Shown here in pieces: positions 7,156 to 12,864 of a stretch of DNA of 15,867 nt (positions are counted from its first letter, which is position 1; every line of letters starts with the position of its first letter). The stretch is from Syntrophomonas sp964422685 (GTDB lineage: Bacteria; Bacillota; Syntrophomonadia; Syntrophomonadales; Syntrophomonadaceae). The stretch is taken from positions 1-15,867 of the forward strand of contig CAYRCG010000040.1 of assembly GCA_964422685.1 (NCBI GenBank), read 5' to 3'. Position numbers and translations under genes: made by a program. The notes below the pieces were generated by a model. That model worked only from the letters and a program-made list of their open reading frames with translations, had not been told where the DNA came from and searched no databases.

Positions 7156-8049
7156 TTATAATGCCGGTTCCAGCTCTACATCCGCCTTCTCCTCCACTAA
7201 AACTAGCTTGAGGGCGGCTATAGCCACCTCCAACATATCATCATCCGGTTCCCGGGTTGTCAACTTCTGCAAAAGTAAGCCTGGAGCAATCAGCATTTTA
7301 GCCCAGGAACGTTGATAATACTTGCCGGTGAACTTGAGAAATTCATACCCTAAGCCAGCTACTACGGGAAGCACCGCTAATCGAGACCATATCCGGTAAA
7401 ACAAGCTACCATCTCCCAATAGGGCAAAAACTAGAATAGAAACCACCATAACAATCAATAAAAAGCTGGTACCGCAACGCGGGTGCATTGTGGCATATTT
7501 GCGGGCATTATCGACGTTTAACTCTTCCCCGGCTTCATAAGTTGAGATAGATTTATGCTCCGCCCCATGATACATAAATACCCGCGCTATATCCTCCATT
7601 TTGGATATGGCATAAACATATAATAGGAAAAAGGCAATCCTGATTATGCCCTCGATGATGTTTTGCAAAAGTATTCCCCCGACAAATTGCCGGGTATAGT
7701 GTACGATAGCCGTCGGCAAAATCACAAATAACAACACCGCTAAAGCGAAGGCTATCAAGCCACTTATTAGCATTTCCCCCGCACTGAGTTCTTCCTCATC
7801 TTCTCCCAAGGACATATTGGCGGATTTATTCAGCATCCTGATTCCTACTATCATAGAATCTATAAGCACATAGGTCCCCCGAATAAAGGGCCATTTTAAA
7901 AAAGGATAGCGGCGGGAAAGCTGGCTGTTTCTTTCTTTATCCAACTCTATGCTGCCATCTTCTTTCCTTACGGCTATAGAAGTAATATCCGGGCCCCGCA
8001 TCATAACCCCTTCAATAACGGCCATACCACCATATTGAAACTTACCCAT
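7156..8049 (-). CDS. yqhQ: DUF1385 (YqhQ-like) membrane protein
   Basis: A 297-residue protein of the DUF1385/YqhQ family, function not established. Family hallmarks seen are the N-terminal GGMAVIEGVMMRGP block (residues 7-20), H161-G-A-E-H166-K (MYHGAEHKSI) and H189-P-R-C192-G-T-S-F. The clustered His, Glu and Cys residues at membrane edges suggest a metal or catalytic site; this is inference. Hydrophobic segments lie at about 93-115, 128-148, 196-212 and 220-240, so it is a polytopic inner-membrane protein. ATG start at 8049 with AAGGTGA upstream. It sits just before prfA, where B. subtilis has tdk; a similar yqhQ-prfA arrangement is familiar in Clostridia. It lies downstream of the rpmE terminator and so needs its own promoter or readthrough. 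Confidence 0.9.
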   Translation of the reverse strand: MGKFQYGGMAVIEGVMMRGPDITSIAVRKEDGSIELDKERNSQLSRRYPFLKWPFIRGTYVLIDSMIVGIRMLNKSANMSLGEDEEELSAGEMLISGLIAFALAVLLFVILPTAIVHYTRQFVGGILLQNIIEGIIRIAFFLLYVYAISKMEDIARVFMYHGAEHKSISTYEAGEELNVDNARKYATMHPRCGTSFLLIVMVVSILVFALLGDGSLFYRIWSRLAVLPVVAGLGYEFLKFTGKYYQRSWAKMLIAPGLLLQKLTTREPDDDMLEVAIAALKLVLVEEKADVELEPAL

Positions 8050-8074
8050 TCTATCACCTTATCCTAATAATCAG

Positions 8075-8133
8075 TAAGGCGTAAGGTGTGAGGCTGATAT
8101 ATTCTAAACATTCACCTTACACCCGACGCCTTA
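8075..8133. repeat. Inverted heptamer-period repeat
   Basis: TAAGGCGT (8075-8082) pairs with ACGCCTTA (8126-8133), and after a 2x2 mismatch GGTGT (8085-8089) pairs with ACACC (8119-8123). Each arm is built of 7-base units: TAAGGCG, TAAGGTG, TGAGGCT on the left and CACCTTA, CACCCGA, CGCCTTA on the right. It lies between the rpmE terminator and the yqhQ ribosome binding site. Confidence 0.6.
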
Positions 8134-8138
8134 GAAAT

Positions 8139-8163
8139 AAAAAGCAGAGACTAGCGTCCCTGC
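8139..8163 (-). terminator. Intrinsic terminator of rpmE
   Basis: On the minus strand GCAGGGAC pairs with GTCTCTGC (one G-T pair) around a GCTA loop, followed directly by TTTTTATTT. It starts 10 bp after the rpmE stop codon. This should end most rpmE transcripts and separate them from yqhQ. Confidence 0.85.
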
Positions 8164-8172
8164 CGATATGCG

Positions 8173-8376
8173 TTAACTTAAACCGTATTTTTTCTTAAAT
8201 CTATCAACTCTTCCGGTGGTGTCTACCAAACGGCCTTTGGCACCGGTATAAAAGGGATGGCACTTAGAGCATATTTCCACCCTTATGCTTTCACTAGTTG
8301 AACCAACTTCGAATTCGTTACCACATGCGCATCGGGCTTTGGCTAGATGATATTTGGGATGTATTTTAGCTTTCAT
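8173..8376 (-). CDS. rpmE: 50S ribosomal protein L31, zinc-binding type
   Basis: A 67-residue L31, normal size. The four zinc ligands C16-x-C18 and C36-x-x-C39 are all present, so this is the C+ form rather than the zinc-free L31 made under zinc shortage. HPFYTG and the basic C-terminus RFKKKYGL are typical. ATG start at 8376 with AAGAGGTG eight to nine bases upstream. It has its own promoter (8446-8474), a short structured leader (8407-8439) and a terminator (8139-8163), so it forms a single-gene transcription unit inside a long minus-strand run. Confidence 0.97.
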   Translation of the reverse strand: MKAKIHPKYHLAKARCACGNEFEVGSTSESIRVEICSKCHPFYTGAKGRLVDTTGRVDRFKKKYGLS

Positions 8377-8406
8377 TTACATTCACCTCTTTTCAAGCCG
8401 GTAAAC

Positions 8407-8439
8407 TGCAGTTAAAGCCATAAAGCTCAAGGAACTGCA
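8407..8439 (-). promoter_or_regulatory. 5'-end hairpin of rpmE mRNA, candidate L31 autoregulatory leader
   Basis: TGCAGTT (8433-8439 read on the minus strand) pairs with AACTGCA (8407-8413), with an inner GAGC/GCTT stem capped by TTTATG. Its outer end coincides with the transcription start predicted from the -10 box at 8446-8451, leaving the hairpin at the very 5' end of the mRNA and about 30 nt before the start codon. L31 mRNA leaders with autoregulatory hairpins have been described in Firmicutes and other groups; whether this one fits is inference. Confidence 0.5.
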
Positions 8440-8445
8440 AAAAAA

Positions 8446-8474
8446 ATTATATCAAGAATAATAATAAAAGACAA
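8446..8474 (-). promoter_or_regulatory. Sigma-A-type promoter of rpmE
   Basis: On the minus strand TTGTCT (8474-8469) is followed by a 17-bp spacer and a perfect TATAAT (8451-8446). The expected start site is near 8439, about 63 nt before the rpmE ATG. This is the best promoter match in the window. Confidence 0.75.
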
Positions 8475-8573
8475 GGAGATTAGGAAAACACCATTTCGAA
8501 TATCTTTCTCATTCCGGGCACCTTCGATACCCTGAGTCCTATTATCACTTCCGGCAATCTTATCATTCCAAGC

Positions 8574-8775
8574 GCCTTGGTCATTGCTATTAATACTGAT
8601 TGGAACCGCCACGTCGCCTTGCTCCTCGCAATTTTCACGCACTATGTACACCATGGTAACGAAAAGGTTCAGGGCATCCGCTATTTAATAGTTGAGATAT
8701 TATCAGCGTCCGTCAGCACCCGAAGGATCAGCGTAAATCTGCGTCTAAAAACCCCTTTCATAGCGATGACAAGGC
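8574..8775 (+). mobile_element. MITE-like element, copy B (about 200 bp, intact ends)
   Basis: Its ends are imperfect inverted repeats: GCCTTGGTCATTGCTAT (8574-8590) against the complement of ATAGCGATGACAAGGC (8760-8775). The interior aligns over its whole length with copy C in opposite orientation and with copy A at the window edge. A 35-bp core (8674-8708) differs from copy C at one base only. Compared with copy C it lacks a 30-bp segment and has about 10 bp extra near 8709-8720. The short reading frames crossing it are not conserved as protein. Lack of a coding region, terminal inverted repeats and several copies fit a non-autonomous element; no target-site duplication is obvious. Confidence 0.7.
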
Positions 8776-8781
8776 AGTCCA

Positions 8782-8830
8782 GGGATTGCGGCCTTCGGCC
8801 ATAAGTCGAAGCTATATTTATAGCAATCCC
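8782..8830. other. Compact three-way-junction structure downstream of yhaM
   Basis: GGGATTGC (8782-8789) pairs perfectly with GCAATCCC (8823-8830). Inside lie two more hairpins: GGCC-TTC-GGCC (8790-8800) and GCTATA-TT-TATAGC (8811-8824, sharing two bases with the outer stem). It sits 36 bp after the yhaM stop, next to MITE copy B. No T-run follows on the minus strand, so it is not a plain terminator; it may stabilise or mark the yhaM mRNA end, or be another small repeat. Confidence 0.55.
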
Positions 8831-8865
8831 CCGCCGTATTTTTTAGCAATAGGAAAGCGATTGTT

Positions 8866-9855
8866 TTAATAGCGATACGTAAAAAAATGTTGCCCGAAAA
8901 AGCTATCATACTTACTAAAATATTCTTCATCGCCGTCATTTTCGGCGATTTTATTCCGGAATACGTAGACTTTGGCATCCAGATTATCCATAGCATACAG
9001 GATATATGCTTCCGTAAACAGAGGCAGTACCGGGGAACCAAAATCCAGGCTGCCATGATGGCTAACCACGAGATGCTTGACCATCCATTCCAATTCCTCC
9101 GGGAAACCTAAACCCTCCTCCTTCATTTCTTTAATCTTTTCCGCTACCAATTCGCAGCCCAGCACTATATGGCCGATTAGCCTGCCCTGCGGGGTATAGT
9201 TAGGCGCAACCTTCATCTCGAACTCGGTTAGTTTGCCGATATCGTGCAATAAAGCCCCCGCTAGCAAAAGGTCTTTATTTATACCCGGGTACAAATCAGC
9301 TGCCTGCTTACACAAGCCCGCCACCGCTAAAGAATGCTCTAAAAGACCTCCGGGGTAATTGTGGTGAATCATTTTGGCGGCCGGAGCCTTAAAAAACCTT
9401 TTACGCACCTCTGGGGTAAATATTCGCTGCAAAAGTTCCTTTAAATAATAATCGGTAACGGATTGCAGCATCTGTTCAAACTGCTCTTGCAGTTCCTCCA
9501 GGCTAATCGGTGGCTTTTTCAAATAAAGACCCACATCTTCTTCTAAGATTCCAATCCTTTTCGCTGTTACCTGCAATCTTTGGTTATAGGTTCCTATATC
9601 CCCCAACAATCCTATTACCTGTCCGGCTTCTAGTTGACCGTTTACATTACAACTATCCCATACTATTGTATAGATTTCCCCGGTAGAATCACCTACCCTA
9701 AGATCAATTATATCCCTGGCATCTCTGGTTTTCCTCGCGCTTTTACTCAGTATTATATATTTCCCCCAGAACTGAGTCCCCGGGGATAAGGCCTTCAATT
9801 CCTCAATTGTATAAGGTCCTTTCTTTTCCAATCCTTCAATCCTCCCCTTGATCAT
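8866..9855 (-). CDS. yhaM: YhaM-type 3'-5' exonuclease, OB-fold plus HD domain
   Basis: A 329-residue protein with an N-terminal OB fold (about 28-100) and a C-terminal HD domain (about 160-300). Metal ligands are visible: H165 and H174 (HHNYPGGLLEHSL), H204-D205 (LLHDIGKL), H229 (RLIGHIVLG) and H266-H267 (VSHHG). The order OB then HD and the overall length match YhaM of B. subtilis and CbfA-type proteins, which trim RNA (and some DNA) from the 3' end in the cytosol. ATG start at 9855 with AAAGGG upstream. It follows the radical SAM gene after a 197-bp gap that holds a GGGGACGG hairpin. A different HD phosphohydrolase function is possible but less likely. Confidence 0.88.
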   Translation of the reverse strand: MIKGRIEGLEKKGPYTIEELKALSPGTQFWGKYIILSKSARKTRDARDIIDLRVGDSTGEIYTIVWDSCNVNGQLEAGQVIGLLGDIGTYNQRLQVTAKRIGILEEDVGLYLKKPPISLEELQEQFEQMLQSVTDYYLKELLQRIFTPEVRKRFFKAPAAKMIHHNYPGGLLEHSLAVAGLCKQAADLYPGINKDLLLAGALLHDIGKLTEFEMKVAPNYTPQGRLIGHIVLGCELVAEKIKEMKEEGLGFPEELEWMVKHLVVSHHGSLDFGSPVLPLFTEAYILYAMDNLDAKVYVFRNKIAENDGDEEYFSKYDSFFGQHFFTYRY

Positions 9856-10022
9856 TTTTCCCTTTACTTATCTCCCGTAGCCGGGGATAGGGACTCCCCA
9901 GAAAATAATAGATAAGGATTCCGGGGAACATAGCGCTACTAATACCCCTCACGCCTCATCTTTTCATATTAACCTTTGTGGTAAAAGTTCGAAATGGTAA
10001 TGAAAAGGGAGTTTGGGTCACT

Positions 10023-10047
10023 TGACAATACCCCCGTCCCCTTGTCA
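10023..10047 (-). repeat. Small hairpin repeat with GGGGACGG loop, copy 2
   Basis: On the minus strand TGACAA pairs with TTGTCA around a 13-nt loop GGGGACGGGGGTA. Stem end and loop start (ACAA-GGGGACGG) and loop length equal copy 1 at 7036-7064, but on the opposite strand. It begins 5 bp past the radical SAM stop codon. There is no T-run, so intrinsic termination is unlikely. Confidence 0.55.
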
Positions 10048-10052
10048 TCGCT

Positions 10053-11306
10053 TTAGCGGATCGGATGGGTATATGAACCTATCTTTACCCCGGTTAATTC
10101 ACTTTCCAGCAGATTGATAAATTTACCTATGCCTAGAACCGGCCCCGCGGCTGGGAAAAAGTGCATAAGCAACTCGGGGTCTATGTTCAGGTTACGCAGT
10201 TGAATCATATCTACCCGGTGTCGGCGGACGAATTCTATCAAAGCCTCGGCTTCCCCTAAACGATCGGTAAATCCGGGAAAGGTTAATAGATTCAAAGATA
10301 CCTGTACCCCCCGTTCCTTGGCATAGCTAATAGAGTATTCTACATCCGAGAAGCCATAGTCCCGTGGGCAATGATATGTAAGATAGTTTTTTTCATTAGC
10401 GGAAAAAATAGTAACCCGCATCGCATCCATCCCCGCATCAACCATCAGTTTGACTCCTTCGCTATAGCCGGCATTGCTATTCATATTAATGGTCCCCTCA
10501 CAGCAGGTATTCCGTATCCGGCGGATGGCCTCTGATAAGTTTTTCCCGTTCAGAGACGGCTCGCCTTCACATCCCTGCCCGAAACTAATAATAGCATCCC
10601 GGGCCTTCACAAGGTGCTCACTACCGAGCTCGGCGATTTCCTGCACCGTGGGGACAAAACCCAGGCGTTTTTGCGGGGACGCACTGCCGCAATGGTCTTC
10701 GGAAATACAGGCGATACATGCAGCATTGCAGGTCCTGGTGCTGGGTATCCCCCCCTCCCAGCGCCGGTAAAATATATTCTGGGCAGTAAAACAGCCGTAT
10801 TCCAAAGAACAATGAGCCAATTGCCGAAGTATCCTATTGTCGGGGAATTTTTTCACCAGGCGTTCTATCCTGCCCGGCAATCCATCCGTATTATAATAAT
10901 GGGGATGCCATTTGCGGTGTTCGTCGCTTTGTATAGCAGCAACATGAATCTTCCCTTCCTTCAGCGCAACCGCGGCGTAACCCAAAAGCGGGGGAAGGGC
11001 TTCCCCGGAACTGTTCACGCAAGCCGGCAGGAGGGTGCGGGTAAAACCCTGGGGCAGAAGGGCTGCAACAGCGTAAGCCCGCTGCCCGGCAGATATAGGA
11101 TCGTATTCAAAATACGCTAGCCTTTCCTCCATATCCAAGCCCACCGGGATGTTCCCCGGCACTTTCACCAATGAAGAGCCCTTGGGCAAAAGCATCATAT
11201 CGCCCGTATCGGGCAACATCCATTTCCCGCCGCTGCGTCCCATCATAAGTATTTCGGGATGATCTAATACTTCACCCTTTTCATTGGCATATAGGCTTAT
11301 ATACAT
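10053..11306 (-). CDS. Radical SAM protein of unknown function
   Basis: 417 residues from the start chosen here. The [4Fe-4S] motif C193-x3-C197-x2-C200 (TCNAACIACIS) is in the middle, followed by a SAM-binding GCEGEP block at about 245-249 and a TIM-barrel-like remainder to the C-terminus. The first 180 residues form a separate domain I do not recognise. More cysteines lie just before (C166, C172) and after (C206, C268-C269) the motif and might bind a second cluster; that is inference. ATG at 11304-11306 is preferred because GGAGGT lies just before it; an upstream ATG at 11318 would contain that site. No peptide substrate, SPASM or B12 domain can be named. It lies in a non-core insert between rho and rpmE, upstream of yhaM. 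Confidence 0.85.
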   Translation of the reverse strand: MYISLYANEKGEVLDHPEILMMGRSGGKWMLPDTGDMMLLPKGSSLVKVPGNIPVGLDMEERLAYFEYDPISAGQRAYAVAALLPQGFTRTLLPACVNSSGEALPPLLGYAAVALKEGKIHVAAIQSDEHRKWHPHYYNTDGLPGRIERLVKKFPDNRILRQLAHCSLEYGCFTAQNIFYRRWEGGIPSTRTCNAACIACISEDHCGSASPQKRLGFVPTVQEIAELGSEHLVKARDAIISFGQGCEGEPSLNGKNLSEAIRRIRNTCCEGTINMNSNAGYSEGVKLMVDAGMDAMRVTIFSANEKNYLTYHCPRDYGFSDVEYSISYAKERGVQVSLNLLTFPGFTDRLGEAEALIEFVRRHRVDMIQLRNLNIDPELLMHFFPAAGPVLGIGKFINLLESELTGVKIGSYTHPIR

Positions 11307-11323
11307 ATTTACCTCCATGAACC

Positions 11324-11345
11324 GGGGTCACTTCATGCTAACCCC
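11324..11345 (-). promoter_or_regulatory. Hairpin just upstream of the radical SAM ribosome binding site
   Basis: GGGGT (11324-11328) pairs with ACCCC (11341-11345) around a 12-nt loop, ending about 10 bases before the GGAGGT site of the radical SAM gene. It may influence translation or mRNA stability. No riboswitch class is recognised. A second small hairpin CCCG-CTT-CGGG lies further upstream at about 11421-11431. Confidence 0.3.
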
Positions 11346-11466
11346 ATGAGCAGGTTCAGCGTAAATAATTATGAAAACAGGTAGTAAGATACCCCGCTGC
11401 CCCACCCCCTGATCGTCTAGCCCGAAGCGGGTTATGCTACTAATAGCGTACCTTAAATCTGCGAAT

Positions 11467-11494
11467 AAAAAAAGCCCCCGCCTAGGGGGCTTTT
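11467..11494 (-). terminator. Strong intrinsic terminator (works on minus, possibly both strands)
   Basis: A perfect 10-bp stem, AAAAGCCCCC (11470-11479) with GGGGGCTTTT (11485-11494), encloses a 5-nt loop. Read on the minus strand it ends in seven T residues (11473-11467). It would stop transcription coming from the LysM-M23 gene before the radical SAM gene. The plus-strand T-run is only four long. Confidence 0.85.
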
Positions 11495-11502
11495 CTGGCA
11501 AC

Positions 11503-11540
11503 CCCTATTTTCCAGTGGCCGCAAATAGATGAAAATAGGG
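11503..11540. repeat. Perfect 10-bp inverted repeat
   Basis: CCCTATTTTC (11503-11512) and GAAAATAGGG (11531-11540) pair perfectly around an 18-nt loop, directly beside the terminator. There is no T-run after either arm. It may be a further small repeat or an operator-like palindrome; no use is evident. Confidence 0.5.
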
Positions 11541-11545
11541 CATTA

Positions 11546-11572
11546 AGATTCCTCGCTGCGCTCTGAATGACA
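11546..11572 (-). repeat. REP-like repeat (TGTCATTCAGAGCGCAGCGAGG type)
   Basis: The minus strand reads TGTCATTCAGAGCGCAGCGA followed by GGAATCT. This closely resembles the TGTCATTCTGAGCGCAGCGAAG type of dispersed intergenic repeat known in many bacterial genomes (general recollection). It shares the TGTCATT start with the MITE ends and with the palindrome at 60-68. A GCAGC-AGA-GCTGC palindrome follows at about 11597-11609. Confidence 0.5.
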
Positions 11573-11637
11573 AAGGCCGCGCCCGGAATTACCACGCAGC
11601 AGAGCTGCACCGCGAAATACGAATAGCACTACTGTCC

Positions 11638-11852
11638 TGTCATTACTATGAAAGGGGTTTTAGACACAGACTGATGCTGGCCCTTTGGGCGCTGATAATA
11701 TCTCAACTATTAAAAAGCGGATGCTCTGACCCTTTTCGTTTACCGTGGTGCGCGTAGTGCGTGAAAATTACGAGAGGCGCATCGGCCACCCCGTCATATG
11801 CGAGGAACCCAGCGACGTGGCAATCTTAAGTCCCCTATTCATAGTAATGACA
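11638..11852 (-). mobile_element. MITE-like element, copy C (215 bp, intact ends, longest copy)
   Basis: TGTCATTACTATGAAAGGGG (11638-11657) is repeated inverted, with one extra base, at 11832-11852. The interior aligns with copy B in reverse orientation; the 35-bp core is at 11690-11724. It contains a 30-bp stretch (11769-11798) absent from copy B, and a GTCATATGCGAGG...GCGACGTGGCAATC palindrome-like part (11794-11826) near one end. A short open frame across it is a chance frame of the repeat. It lies 33 bp after the LysM-M23 stop. Copy number and inverted ends are seen; mobility is inference. Confidence 0.75.
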
Positions 11853-11884
11853 AGTCGGGATCAGTATAAAACTTGTCTTGCAAA

Positions 11885-12736
11885 TTATCTAAGTAATGGC
11901 GAGGGGTTAACTGCTACATCACCCACCCGAACTTCGAAATGGAGGTGGGGACCGGTAGTCCTACCGCTAAGCCCTATTGAACCTATCGTTTTACCCCTTT
12001 CGATCTCTTGACCCCTTTTAACACAAGCCTTATCAAGATGAGCATATACCGTCTTTTTATTATCGTCGTGTTTCAGTATAACCATCTGGCCATATATAGG
12101 TTGATAACCGACAAAATCAACTTTGCCGTTAGCCGCCGCTCGTATGGGGTCACCTAGTTTCCCGGCTATATCCAAGCCGTGATGAAAGCCGGATTGACGC
12201 CAGCCATAAGCCGAGGTAATGGCCCCAACAATCGGCCAGCTAAAAAAACCTCCCCCTCTGGGCAAACCTCGGGAAACATTGGCGCTTGGGACTATTGCTT
12301 TGGCTGTAGCCGGAAGGTTAAGCCGCTCACCTATCTGTAGTTTTTCGGCGGCTTTACCGCTATTGAGTCTTTGCAATTCCTCCACTCCAACCCCATAATA
12401 GCCTGCAATTTGCCATAGCGTTTCACCACTTTTGACAACGTGCACCCGGGCATTGGTCCCCGGTATTTGCAAATCCTTTCCCACCGCCAAAACACTAGAC
12501 TCATCCAGGCGGTTAATCATCATTAGCGTATCCGTTTTCACACCATAATGGCGGGCAATGGACCATAAAGTATCGCCCTTTTGGATCCGGTGGCTGGTTT
12601 CCCGGCTAATACCGTAGGGAGCCTGGTTTTTTAAACAAGGGGTAAACTGCCCCTCACTAATACCGGCCCATGTTATATCCGCTGCGGATGCTAATATAAA
12701 GGCGGTTAACAGCAGTGAAATCCAGTTCCTATTCAT
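11885..12736 (-). CDS. Secreted LysM-LysM-M23 peptidoglycan endopeptidase
   Basis: 283 residues from the preferred ATG at 12736, which follows GAGGTG by nine bases; the GTG at 12748 is part of that site. A signal peptide of about 24 residues (hydrophobic SLLLTAFILASAA) points to export. Two LysM domains bind glycan at about 50-92 and 98-141 (HRIQKGDTLWSIARHYGV and HVVKSGETLWQIAGYYGV). The C-terminal M23/LytM domain has H185-x3-D189 (HHGLDIA), H233 (YAHLD) and H264-x-H266 (HLHFEV), so the zinc site is intact and cleavage of peptide cross-links is expected. Such proteins serve growth, division or sporulation; which one is unknown. A hairpin with a short T-run separates it from the HD gene and a strong terminator lies downstream. 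Confidence 0.93.
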   Translation of the reverse strand: MNRNWISLLLTAFILASAADITWAGISEGQFTPCLKNQAPYGISRETSHRIQKGDTLWSIARHYGVKTDTLMMINRLDESSVLAVGKDLQIPGTNARVHVVKSGETLWQIAGYYGVGVEELQRLNSGKAAEKLQIGERLNLPATAKAIVPSANVSRGLPRGGGFFSWPIVGAITSAYGWRQSGFHHGLDIAGKLGDPIRAAANGKVDFVGYQPIYGQMVILKHDDNKKTVYAHLDKACVKRGQEIERGKTIGSIGLSGRTTGPHLHFEVRVGDVAVNPSPLLR

Positions 12737-12757
12737 TGGTACTTTCACCTCATTTCC

Positions 12758-12793
12758 AAAAAGAAGAATAAGGGCTCGCTGACCCTTATTCTT
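12758..12793 (-). terminator. Probable intrinsic terminator between HD-GYP and LysM-M23 genes
   Basis: On the minus strand AAGAATAAGGG and CCCTTATTCTT form a perfect 11-bp stem around an 8-nt loop, followed by CTTTTT. It lies in the 128-bp gap, close to the ribosome binding site of the LysM-M23 gene. It may also act as an attenuator, since no clear promoter is seen between it and that gene. Confidence 0.65.
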
Positions 12794-12864
12794 AACCTTA
12801 TAAATGAGGATTATTCATTTTTTAGATTAAAAGGCGCATAATGTATGAAAAATCTGCTCTTCTT

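Noticed and set aside
8427..8804. Open frames of 75 codons on each strand across MITE copy B
   Set aside because: They lie on repeat sequence. The matching region of copy C keeps only a short similar stretch (MVxxVREN) and then diverges through indels, so they are chance frames of the repeat.
7067..9974. 13-base word GGTTAATATGAAA shared at 7067-7079 and, inverted, 9962-9974, each near a GGGGACGG hairpin
   Set aside because: A few shared 13-mers are expected by chance in a window of this size, it is AT-rich, and the distances to the hairpins differ.
11745..12011. 88-codon plus-strand frame over MITE copy C and the end of the LysM-M23 gene
   Set aside because: It starts in the repeat and runs antisense into a clear M23 coding region; there is no ribosome binding site or family signal.
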